From the NCBI GenBank assembly GCA_029239575.1, contig JARBUP010000139.1, positions 1 through 7,263 of the forward strand: a stretch of 7,263 nucleotides of DNA, in the 5' to 3' direction. The DNA is from Bacillota bacterium. Lineage in GTDB: Bacteria; Bacillota; Clostridia; Tissierellales; Sedimentibacteraceae. Positions 1 to 5,646 of the stretch are shown here, in pieces. Position 1 is the first letter of the stretch, and the number at the start of each line of letters is the position of its first letter. The position numbers were made by a program, and so were the translations under genes. The notes beneath the pieces are model-generated. The model made no database searches, was not told the DNA's origin, and saw only the letters and a list, made by a program, of their open reading frames with translations.

Positions 1-1160
1 ATGAAATCAAGTGTTCCGATTACTTTTTCCATAGGAGGGAAATTAAGTATAATATTTCCGTTTCCGCATGATACTAAAGCATCGCCTTCTTCAACAGCAT
101 CTGCTAATGATTGAGATTTTCCATCCCTTCCAGGGAACTCATCCGTAATTAAAACAACTTTTACGCCTCTATTACTTACTTTTTTACAGTTCATCATTAA
201 ATCCGTATCAGGATTTCCATAACCTTCTTCTGTAATGAGAACTCCATCAAGTCCTAAAAACTCACATAATTTAGAAGTCATATCTGATGATCTTTCTTTA
301 TCTGCAAGGAATACATTCTCATTAGTAAGAATAACTCCGATAAAGTTTAAATCTTTTCCATGTCTTTTATATAAATCTTCTATTACTGGATTATTTAAGT
401 GATGGAAAGTTGTAACTTTATCACAAGGTGCAACACAGTTTCCACTAACTATTGCTCCATCCATTATTTCTGTAGGATACATGAATGTTGGTACCATAAC
501 TTTAGCATCCACTCCATAATAGAATGTATCATGAAGTAAACCTTGTGATTGAAGCATGTGTACATATCCTATTTTAGGAAGATCAGGATATTGTTTAACT
601 TGTTCTAACAGTGGTTTTGTTTCATATACAACAACTTCATCAGGTTCTACTTCTCTTCCTGCTTCACCAATATATGCTGCAACTTTCAAGCCAGCCAATC
701 TACCAGCTGCTTCGTAATCATGTGTTTCAATTCCCTCTTCTGGTTCTATTACTACACAAACATTATTTGTTTCAGAAAATGGTGTGTATTGTGCTGCTGG
801 ACCTGACATATCTATAAGTCCTTCTTGGAACCCTACTATTCTACCGCATGTAATTACAGTTGCACCAACTAAAGCATGTGTTCTTCCACTACCAACTTCT
901 TTAACTTTGTTTATAACTCCTGGAAACATTGAACCACTACCTGATACTTTTACTCTTGGTTCTATAACATCTTTTACTGGTGCTATTCTTACGGATTCAC
1001 CAGGTCTTGCTAATTCAACATTAGCAGATATTATCCTCTCATCTTCAAGAACAAGCTTTACTATTTCATCTTTGTTTACATAAAGCGTGTTATTAACTAC
1101 TTCAGTTTTGTTACCAAATTGAATATCTTTGATTTTTATTTTTCCTAATTCTAACCTCAA
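1..1160 (-). CDS. grdE: Glycine/sarcosine/betaine reductase component B proprotein, GrdE-type (3' end cut by window)
   Basis: Substrate-binding subunit precursor of selenoenzyme protein B of glycine reductase, which in Stickland fermentation reduces glycine to acetyl phosphate and ammonia together with GrdB, GrdA and GrdC/D. The visible 386 codons run open to the left edge; the family is about 430 residues, so roughly 40 C-terminal residues are missing. Family-typical blocks seen are ELGKIKIKDIQFG (4-16), ARPGESVRIAPVKDVIEPRV (51-70), VGFQEGLIDMSG (109-120), YPTEIMDGAIVSGNCVAPCD (228-247) and FLADKERSSD. Asn241-Cys242 is the pair known to be cleaved in GrdE, turning Cys242 into the pyruvoyl group that forms a Schiff base with the substrate amine. 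The start is TTG, chosen because AAAGGAGG (1175-1168) sits 7 nt upstream and no ATG or GTG fits the conserved N-terminus. The gene follows grdX by 52 nt, so it is probably in one operon with it. A sarcosine (GrdG) or betaine (GrdI) paralogue cannot be excluded. The D-proline reductase PrdA has a different N-terminus and is unlikely. Confidence 0.93.
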   Translation of the reverse strand, partial: MRLELGKIKIKDIQFGNKTEVVNNTLYVNKDEIVKLVLEDERIISANVELARPGESVRIAPVKDVIEPRVKVSGSGSMFPGVINKVKEVGSGRTHALVGATVITCGRIVGFQEGLIDMSGPAAQYTPFSETNNVCVVIEPEEGIETHDYEAAGRLAGLKVAAYIGEAGREVEPDEVVVYETKPLLEQVKQYPDLPKIGYVHMLQSQGLLHDTFYYGVDAKVMVPTFMYPTEIMDGAIVSGNCVAPCDKVTTFHHLNNPVIEDLYKRHGKDLNFIGVILTNENVFLADKERSSDMTSKLCEFLGLDGVLITEEGYGNPDTDLMMNCKKVSNRGVKVVLITDEFPGRDGKSQSLADAVEEGDALVSCGNGNIILNFPPMEKVIGTLDF

Positions 1161-1167
1161 AATGTGT

Positions 1168-1175
1168 CCTCCTTT
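1168..1175 (-). promoter_or_regulatory. Strong ribosome binding site deciding the TTG start of grdE
   Basis: On the minus strand AAAGGAGG is followed by seven bases (ACACATT) and then TTG. It is a near-ideal Shine-Dalgarno at ideal spacing. It supports TTG at 1160 as the initiator, which also gives the conserved family N-terminus (LRLELGKI...). Without this site the gene could be called too short from a downstream ATG. Confidence 0.85.
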
Positions 1176-1188
1176 ATTTTGTGTATAT

Positions 1189-1212
1189 TTGATCCCCCAA
1201 AAGGGTGTTCAA
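1189..1212 (-). other. Possible intercistronic hairpin between grdX and grdE
   Basis: Immediately after the grdX stop, the minus-strand RNA can fold as an outer TTGA/TCAA stem and an inner CCC-TTTT-GGG stem, separated by a three-by-three region that holds one C-G pair. It is short and imperfect. No U-run follows it, so it is not a terminator. It could be an mRNA processing or stability element that sets grdX apart from grdE, but folding by chance is quite possible. Confidence 0.3.
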
Positions 1213-1605
1213 CTAAATAATTTTAAACATTGGATTATTAATAACGTTTTCTATAAAAGATAAATCAACTGTTTTAAAATCATTTAAAATTCTTTCACTC
1301 CACTTAGGCGTTGATTTAAACTGTAAAAATTTTTGTGCAGCTTCAATGCTATTTTCTATTAATTTAACACTTTCATAATCAACTTTTCCCACTGTATTTT
1401 GTAGTACAATTGATTTGTATGGTGTTTGGTTTGGCTTTAAGCTGCCTGCCATGGGGTGTGTAAGAATTTTATAGCCCAGGTGAACTTTATCCCTAGTTTT
1501 ATACAAAACTTCAGTATAGCTCTCATTTTCTAAAAATAATATTTCATAAACTTCTTTATATTTTTCGAAAATTTTAGAGTTATTTGTTATAATAATTTTT
1601 TCCAT
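1213..1605 (-). CDS. grdX: GrdX family protein, first gene of the glycine reductase operon
   Basis: A small soluble protein of 130 residues belonging to the GrdX family, whose members are encoded at the head of glycine reductase operons and have no established biochemical role that I know of. Visible features are the N-terminal MEKIIITNN segment, the strongly conserved-looking HPMAGSLKPNQTPYKS stretch (50-65), and a helical segment YESVKLIENSIEAAQKFL (77-94). There are no membrane segments or signal peptide. The chosen ATG has AAAAGGAAG six nt upstream. A 21-residue longer reading starting near 1668 is rejected because it overlaps the -24/-12 promoter and lacks a binding site for ribosomes. 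The gene is transcribed together with grdE and lies downstream of a sigma-54-type promoter. In several known clostridial grd loci, thioredoxin and thioredoxin reductase genes sit between grdX and grdE; here they do not. Confidence 0.85.
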   Translation of the reverse strand: MEKIIITNNSKIFEKYKEVYEILFLENESYTEVLYKTRDKVHLGYKILTHPMAGSLKPNQTPYKSIVLQNTVGKVDYESVKLIENSIEAAQKFLQFKSTPKWSERILNDFKTVDLSFIENVINNPMFKII

Positions 1606-1650
1606 ATCATACTTCCTTTTATAATTCATTTGTTTCCATACTACATTGTT

Positions 1651-1667
1651 AAGCAATAAACATACCA
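1651..1667 (-). promoter_or_regulatory. Sigma-54 (-24/-12) promoter of the grdX-grdE operon
   Basis: The minus strand reads TGGTATGTTTATTGCTT. It matches the sigma-54 consensus TGGCACG-N4-TTGCW with the invariant GG (1666-1665) and GC (1654-1653) exactly 10 nt apart. By the usual geometry, transcription would start near 1641, leaving a leader of about 36 nt before the grdX ATG. The presence of a divergent sigma-54 activator gene about 190 bp away strongly supports the call. No convincing sigma-A -35/-10 pair is seen for this operon. Confidence 0.8.
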
Positions 1668-1685
1668 ACTTGTACTATTCATTTA

Positions 1686-1751
1686 AAAAAATTTTAACAT
1701 TAGAATTTCAATATAAAAAAAAGTAATAATTCAGCAAAAAAGTTTAACATT
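1686..1751. repeat. Two 16-bp direct repeats, 50 bp apart, between the divergent promoters
   Basis: AAAAAA-N-TTTAACATT occurs at 1686-1701 and again at 1736-1751, identical except for the N position. The offset is exactly 50 bp, close to five helical turns, so both copies would face the same side of the DNA. They lie between the -24 element and the putative activator dyads, where DNA bending or a second regulator could act. The region is very AT-rich, so some similarity may be chance. Confidence 0.45.
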
Positions 1752-1773
1752 TTTTAATATTTATAAACATCTT

Positions 1774-1805
1774 GAAATATATTTCTTGACTGTGAAATTG
1801 TTTTC
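1774..1805. promoter_or_regulatory. Tandem GAAA-N4-TTTC dyads: candidate activator binding sites (UAS)
   Basis: Two inverted repeats of the same form are present: GAAATATATTTC (1774-1785, a perfect palindrome) and GAAATTGTTTTC (1794-1805). They start exactly 20 bp apart, two helical turns, as expected for two dimers of a Fis-type helix-turn-helix activator binding side by side. Relative to the predicted grdX start they lie at about -133 to -164, a normal distance for sigma-54 enhancers. They also flank and overlap the -35/-10 region of the divergent activator gene, so binding could cause autorepression. The assignment to this activator is inferred. Confidence 0.6.
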
Positions 1806-1815
1806 ATAGTATTAT
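1786..1815 (+). promoter_or_regulatory. Probable sigma-A promoter of the sigma-54 activator gene
   Basis: TTGACT (1786-1791) and TATTAT (1810-1815) are separated by 18 nt, with one mismatch to consensus in each box. Transcription would start near 1822, about 30 nt before the chosen start codon. An alternative is TTGTTT (1798-1803) with TATAAT (1819-1824) at the short spacing of 15 nt. The -35 box lies between the two dyads and the spacer contains the second one. Confidence 0.6.
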
Positions 1816-1852
1816 AAGTATAATTAAAGAAAATAATAAAATGAGGGCTATT

Positions 1853-3217
1853 ATGGAAAATTTAAAAATTTTATTAGTATGCAAAGATAAGAATTATATA
1901 AATATAATAAAAACAGTTCTTTTATCTGTAACTAAAAATATTTCTGTTTGTGATAACATAGCAGACTCAATAGAAGAAATGTCAAATAATAATTATAAAT
2001 TTTATATAGCAGAAAATAAATTATTTAATAAAGATTTTACAATAAAACATTTTGTAAATGCATATCAGGATACCGATTTAATTGTAGTTGCTTCAGAGCC
2101 ATCATATAGCGATGGTAGTAAATCTATAAGTAATGGAGCAAGAGAATATATTAATCTAAAAGATGATATTTGCATTTTACCAAATAAAATTTTAGATATT
2201 TATAATGAAAAAAATGAACAGAGCAAATTAAAAGAAAAATTATTAAATAATTATTTATTAGACAGTAATAATGATGAATATAAAAAAATGTTACATCAAT
2301 GCGAAAAAGTTGCTAAATCAAAAGCAAACGTACTATTAATAGGTGAAACGGGATCAGGAAAAGAAGTTGCTGCAAAATACATACATTTATGTAGCCCAAG
2401 ATGTACAAGCAGTTTTTTAGCAGTTAATTGTAGCGCTTATACAGAAACTTTATTAGAATCAGAATTGTTTGGTCATGAACAAGGATCATTTACTGGTGCT
2501 GTTAAATCTAAGCAAGGTAAATTCGAGCTTGCAAACAATGGCTCATTATTTTTAGATGAAGTCGGAGATATTAATTTAACCACACAAGTTAAGCTTTTAA
2601 GAGTACTTGAAACAAAAAGAGTTGAAAGACTTGGTAGTAATAAGGAAAAATTAATTGATTATAGGTTAATTTCCGCAACAAATAAAGATTTGACAAAAGA
2701 AGTAATTGATAATAATTTTAGGGAAGACTTTTTTTATAGAATTAGTTCAATTGTTATTCATATACCACCTCTAAGAAAAAGAAAAGAAGATATAGAGTTA
2801 TTGGTTAATTATTTCCTACAAATATCACAAGAAGAAAATGAAATAAAAATAAATCATATAGAACCAGATGTAATGAATTTTCTTTATACATATGATTATC
2901 CTGGTAATATAAGAGAACTTAAAAGCATTATAGATAGAATGGTTGTTCTATCAAATAACGGAATTATAACTAAAAATGAATTTCCTGTTTTATTTAATAT
3001 ACATAAAGATTCAAAAGAAGTTAAAATTAAAGAAGAAAAAACTTTCAATAAAATTATTCCTTTTAAAGATTATGTAAAAAATTCTGAAGCTGAATATTTA
3101 ACATGGGTATTAAATGAAACTAATGGAAATGTAGCTGAAGCTGCAAGACAATTAAACATTAGCGCGAGACAAGTATTCAATAAAATAAATGAATATGATA
3201 TAAAAAAGAAGTCTTAA
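1853..3217 (+). CDS. Sigma-54-dependent transcriptional activator with degenerate receiver domain (probable regulator of the grd operon)
   Basis: A bacterial enhancer-binding protein of 454 residues that uses ATP hydrolysis to open promoters held by sigma-54 RNA polymerase. Residues 4-110 resemble a response-regulator receiver (KILLVC strand, DLIVVAS, GAREYI), but the acidic pair after strand 1 is poor (CKDK), Glu54 appears at the phosphoacceptor position, and the late Lys is replaced by Leu102. Residues 135-365 form the AAA+ domain: Walker A GETGSGKE (164-171), sigma-54 contact loop GSFTGA (211-216, Ser in place of the usual Ala), Walker B LFLDEVGD (232-239), sensor I SATNKD (274-279), arginine finger region FREDFFYR (289-296) and sensor II GNIREL (351-356). 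Residues 415-450 form a Fis-type helix-turn-helix (NETNGNVAEAARQLNISARQ). The start at 1853 is preferred over the ATG at 1841 because GAGGG lies 5 nt before it. Divergence from grdX, which carries a sigma-54 promoter, makes glycine reductase the likely target. No cognate kinase is visible here. Confidence 0.92.
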   Translation: MENLKILLVCKDKNYINIIKTVLLSVTKNISVCDNIADSIEEMSNNNYKFYIAENKLFNKDFTIKHFVNAYQDTDLIVVASEPSYSDGSKSISNGAREYINLKDDICILPNKILDIYNEKNEQSKLKEKLLNNYLLDSNNDEYKKMLHQCEKVAKSKANVLLIGETGSGKEVAAKYIHLCSPRCTSSFLAVNCSAYTETLLESELFGHEQGSFTGAVKSKQGKFELANNGSLFLDEVGDINLTTQVKLLRVLETKRVERLGSNKEKLIDYRLISATNKDLTKEVIDNNFREDFFYRISSIVIHIPPLRKRKEDIELLVNYFLQISQEENEIKINHIEPDVMNFLYTYDYPGNIRELKSIIDRMVVLSNNGIITKNEFPVLFNIHKDSKEVKIKEEKTFNKIIPFKDYVKNSEAEYLTWVLNETNGNVAEAARQLNISARQVFNKINEYDIKKKS

Positions 3218-3241
3218 ATTTTTTATTAAGACTTCTTTTTT
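3202..3241. terminator. Bidirectional intrinsic terminator between the activator gene and ispG
   Basis: A perfect 16-bp stem (arms 3202-3217 and 3226-3241) surrounds an 8-nt AT-rich loop. The core AGAAGTCTTAA/TTAAGACTTCT is flanked by A6 on one side and T6 on the other, so both transcripts end in a U-run. The stop codon of the activator gene (3215-3217) lies inside the left arm, and ispG ends four bases beyond the right arm on the other strand. It therefore serves two convergent transcription units. Confidence 0.9.
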
Positions 3242-3244
3242 ATA

Positions 3245-4306
3245 TTACATTTTTTCTATTTCACTTAATAGGGTTTCAACTAAATCTTCTTCTTTAACTT
3301 TTCTTATTATTTCACCTTTTTTAAATAAAAGTGCCGAACCTACTCCTCCGGCTATTCCTATATCAGCTTGCCTTGCTTCACCAGGACCATTTACAGCACA
3401 TCCCATAATAGCTACTGTTAAAGGTTTATTTACATTTTTCAAGGCTTCCTGTATTTTACTACAAAGTTCTATTAACTGTATTTTTGTTCTTCCGCATGTT
3501 GGGCATGTTATATAAGTAATTCCAAAATTTCTAAGATTTAAGCTTTTTAAAATTTCTCTTGCAACTTTAACTTCTTCCCTTGGATCATCAGTTAAAGAAA
3601 TACGCATAGTATCCCCTATACCGTTAAGTAACAAACTGCCCACACCTATGGCTGAACGAATGCTTCCTTCGAATAATGTTCCTGCGTGAGTTATACCAAC
3701 ATGTAGAGGATAGTCTACTTTCGTAGCCATTAAGTGATATGCATCAACTGTCATTTTAACGTCAGTTCCCTTTAATGAAATTACAATATTATCATAATTT
3801 AAATCTTCAAGGATTTTAACATGTTCTAACGCACTTTCAACCATTCCTTCAGCTGTTGGTTCACCATTATATTTTTGTAGAATATTTTTATGTATGGAGC
3901 CTGCGTTAACACCAATTCTAATGGGAATATTTCTTGGTTTCGCTTCTGCAACTATTTTTTGAACTCTTTCCAAACTTCCAATGTTACCGGGATTAATTCT
4001 TAATTTATCTATTCCATTTTCTATGGCGCTTAAAGCTAATCTATAATCAAAATGTATATCTGCTACAATTGGTATATGAATTTGTTTTTTTATTTCACGT
4101 ATAGCTTGTGCATCTTCCATATCAGCTACAGCAACTCTTATGATTTCACAACCAACTTCTTCTAATGATAATATTTGATACACTGTTGATTTAACATCTT
4201 TTGTAAATGTATTTGTCATGGATTGAACAGGAATAATAGCTCCACCGCCAATTTGTACATCCCCTACCATAACTTTTTTACTTTGTCTTCTGATTATCTG
4301 ATTCAT
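3245..4306 (-). CDS. ispG: 4-hydroxy-3-methylbut-2-en-1-yl diphosphate synthase IspG (GcpE), flavodoxin/ferredoxin type
   Basis: Catalyses the penultimate step of the MEP pathway, the reductive conversion of methylerythritol cyclodiphosphate to HMBPP, using a [4Fe-4S] cluster. The 353-residue protein is the compact bacterial two-domain form: an N-terminal TIM barrel (about 1-260, with VADIHFDYRLA, INPGNIG and VNAGS motifs) and a C-terminal cluster domain. Cluster ligands are visible as Cys268 and Cys271 (CPTCGRT) and Cys303 with catalytic Glu310 (MGCAVNGPGEA). The ATG at 4306 is chosen because GGAGG lies 5 nt upstream; an in-frame GTG at 4312 overlaps that ribosome site and cannot be the start. 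It is the last gene of the uppS-cdsA-rseP-ispG row and ends at a bidirectional terminator. The 80-nt gap to rseP holds a REP-like palindrome, so its level could be uncoupled from the genes upstream. Confidence 0.96.
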   Translation of the reverse strand: MNQIIRRQSKKVMVGDVQIGGGAIIPVQSMTNTFTKDVKSTVYQILSLEEVGCEIIRVAVADMEDAQAIREIKKQIHIPIVADIHFDYRLALSAIENGIDKLRINPGNIGSLERVQKIVAEAKPRNIPIRIGVNAGSIHKNILQKYNGEPTAEGMVESALEHVKILEDLNYDNIVISLKGTDVKMTVDAYHLMATKVDYPLHVGITHAGTLFEGSIRSAIGVGSLLLNGIGDTMRISLTDDPREEVKVAREILKSLNLRNFGITYITCPTCGRTKIQLIELCSKIQEALKNVNKPLTVAIMGCAVNGPGEARQADIGIAGGVGSALLFKKGEIIRKVKEEDLVETLLSEIEKM

Positions 4307-4332
4307 TTTCACCTCCGAGTGTTAATTGGTTG

Positions 4333-4375
4333 ATTTAGGGACGGACCTTTTGCAGCAAAAGGTCCGTCCCTAAAT
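4333..4375. repeat. 43-bp near-perfect palindrome, REP-like intergenic element
   Basis: Two 21-bp arms (4333-4353 and 4355-4375) are exact reverse complements around a single central A. The core is AGGGACGGACC and its complement GGTCCGTCCCT. GC content of the arms is clearly higher than in the surrounding DNA, which suggests an inserted element rather than local drift. The GGGACGG-type palindrome resembles the dispersed REP elements that accompany RAYT/IS200-like transposases in Firmicutes; this is recall and was not searched. Neither strand has a U-run after the stem, so it is not a classic terminator, though a hairpin this stable between rseP and ispG could affect mRNA decay. Confidence 0.8.
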
Positions 4376-4386
4376 ATCTATGTATG

Positions 4387-5631
4387 TTAAAGCCTAAATA
4401 ATCTTAAAATATCTTTATATGTTATAAATAGCATGAACGATATCAATACTACAAAACCTACGAAATGAACTACGCCTTCTTTTTCAGCAGGTATGGCTTT
4501 TCCACGTAATTTTTCCACTAATAAAAATACTAATTTACTTCCATCTAAAGCTGGTATTGGTAAAAGGTTCATAAAACCCAAGTTGATGCTAATAAAAGCT
4601 GCCAAGTTTAAAACAGATAATAAACCGTTTTTAGATGCTTCACCAACCATGCTTATAACCATTACAGGACCACCCAACGTTTCAGAACCAAGTTGACCAG
4701 AAATTAATTGTACAATAGTAGTAAACATAAGTTTTATATAATATACAGTTTTATATGCTGATGAAGCTAAAGCAGTTACAAATGATTTTTCAACTTGAGT
4801 ATTGAATCTAACTGATATTTGTTCTACAGGAGTTATGTTTAAATTAATTATTTCACCAGCCCTGTCTACAGTTACTTTAACTTCTTTATTATTTTCAACT
4901 AAATCAATTTGTTTTATTAGTTCATCCCAAGTATTCACATCTTGACCATTAATTTTAATAACTTTATCCCCTTCTTTAATACCTGCTTTATATGCAGGTG
5001 AAGTCATATCAGAAGGTGATACTGTTGTAGTAGTTTTACCATCCACTATAGTAGAAGTTATACCCAATAATTTTCTATAATTATTTTCAATTTTATATTG
5101 CTTTATTTGTCCATCTCTTTCTACTTCAGCTGTATAATATGTACTGTCAAGACTTGATATTTCGTAATAAATATCTTCCCAAATATATGATTTCTGGCCG
5201 TTAATAGAAATTATTTTATCTCCTGATCTAATACCAGCTTCATATTCGTTTGAATTTTCATCCATTATGTCTACTGTTGTTCCATTAATTCCATATGCAA
5301 ATGCAATTATAATAAAAAGAACTAATGCTAAAACAAAATTCATGAATGCGCCAGCAGCAACAACCACAAATCTTTGCCAAACTGTTTTTGTACTAAAACT
5401 TGTTGGCGATTTTACATCTTCTTCTTCGCCTTCCATCCTTACAAATCCGCCAATGGGTATTGCTCTTAAAGAATATAGAGTTCCTTTTTTTTCTTTTCTA
5501 AAAATTAAGGGACCCATACCTATTGCAAATTCATCTACTTTGATTCCAACACTTCTTGCAGCTTTAAAGTGACCAAATTCATGAACTAATATTATTACTG
5601 AAAAAACAAGTATAGATACTATAATTGACAA
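4387..5631 (-). CDS. rseP: RIP metalloprotease RseP/RasP (site-2 protease family) with two PDZ domains
   Basis: A zinc membrane protease that cleaves transmembrane segments of anti-sigma factors and remnant signal peptides. The 414-residue protein begins with a membrane helix carrying the active-site HEFGH (17-21). Next come a second helix (about 88-113), two PDZ-like modules (about 117-185 with AGIRSGDKIISING, and 195-265 with AGIKEGDKVIKINGQ), and C-terminal helices with the NLLPIPALDGSK motif, whose Asp363 is the third zinc ligand. Ser365 replaces the frequent second Gly of LDGG. Two PDZ copies recall E. coli RseP, whereas Bacillus RasP is described with one. The start is TTG at 5631, supported by GGAGG seven nt upstream and by the conserved first helix. 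It follows cdsA by 15 nt and is surely co-transcribed. The dxr gene that usually precedes it is missing. Confidence 0.94.
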   Translation of the reverse strand: MSIIVSILVFSVIILVHEFGHFKAARSVGIKVDEFAIGMGPLIFRKEKKGTLYSLRAIPIGGFVRMEGEEEDVKSPTSFSTKTVWQRFVVVAAGAFMNFVLALVLFIIIAFAYGINGTTVDIMDENSNEYEAGIRSGDKIISINGQKSYIWEDIYYEISSLDSTYYTAEVERDGQIKQYKIENNYRKLLGITSTIVDGKTTTTVSPSDMTSPAYKAGIKEGDKVIKINGQDVNTWDELIKQIDLVENNKEVKVTVDRAGEIINLNITPVEQISVRFNTQVEKSFVTALASSAYKTVYYIKLMFTTIVQLISGQLGSETLGGPVMVISMVGEASKNGLLSVLNLAAFISINLGFMNLLPIPALDGSKLVFLLVEKLRGKAIPAEKEGVVHFVGFVVLISFMLFITYKDILRLFRL

Positions 5632-5638
5632 TGTATGA

Positions 5639-5643
5639 CCTCC
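5639..5643 (-). promoter_or_regulatory. Ribosome binding site deciding the TTG start of rseP
   Basis: GGAGG on the minus strand is followed by seven bases and TTG. No ATG or GTG lies at a suitable distance, and the next residues (SIIVSILVFSVIILVHEFGH) are the expected first membrane segment, which a later start would truncate. The site lies in the 15-nt gap after the cdsA stop codon. Confidence 0.85.
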
Positions 5644-5646
5644 AAT

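Noticed and set aside
611..1083. Two plus-strand open frames opposite grdE (611-817 and 784-1083)
   Set aside because: They lie antisense to a gene with a clear family match, have no ribosome sites and give low-complexity proteins.
1..1160. D-proline reductase proprotein PrdA
   Set aside because: PrdA is also cleaved at a Cys to a pyruvoyl group, but it is larger and its N-terminus differs; the ELGKIKIKDIQFG start and neighbouring grdX point to GrdE-type proteins.
1606..1668. N-terminal extension of grdX by 21 residues
   Set aside because: It would place coding sequence over the -24/-12 promoter, and no ribosome site precedes the earlier start codon; the ATG at 1605 has AAAAGGAAG at good spacing.
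1621..1680. Sigma-A promoter for grdX
   Set aside because: TTGGTA and TTGCTT can be read as -35 boxes, but no good -10 box follows at 16-18 nt, whereas the sigma-54 match is nearly complete.
4307..4312. GTG start of ispG at 4312
   Set aside because: It overlaps the GGAGG that must serve as the ribosome site for the ATG at 4306.
4333..4375. Intrinsic terminator between rseP and ispG
   Set aside because: The stem is strong but no U-run follows on either strand, so a REP-like repeat or stability hairpin fits better.
4493..4696. Plus-strand open frame opposite the end of rseP
   Set aside because: It is antisense to the conserved NLLPIPALDGSK region of rseP, and its protein resembles nothing I know.
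5267..5572. Plus-strand open frame opposite the start of rseP
   Set aside because: It is a shadow of the rseP coding frame without an upstream ribosome binding site.
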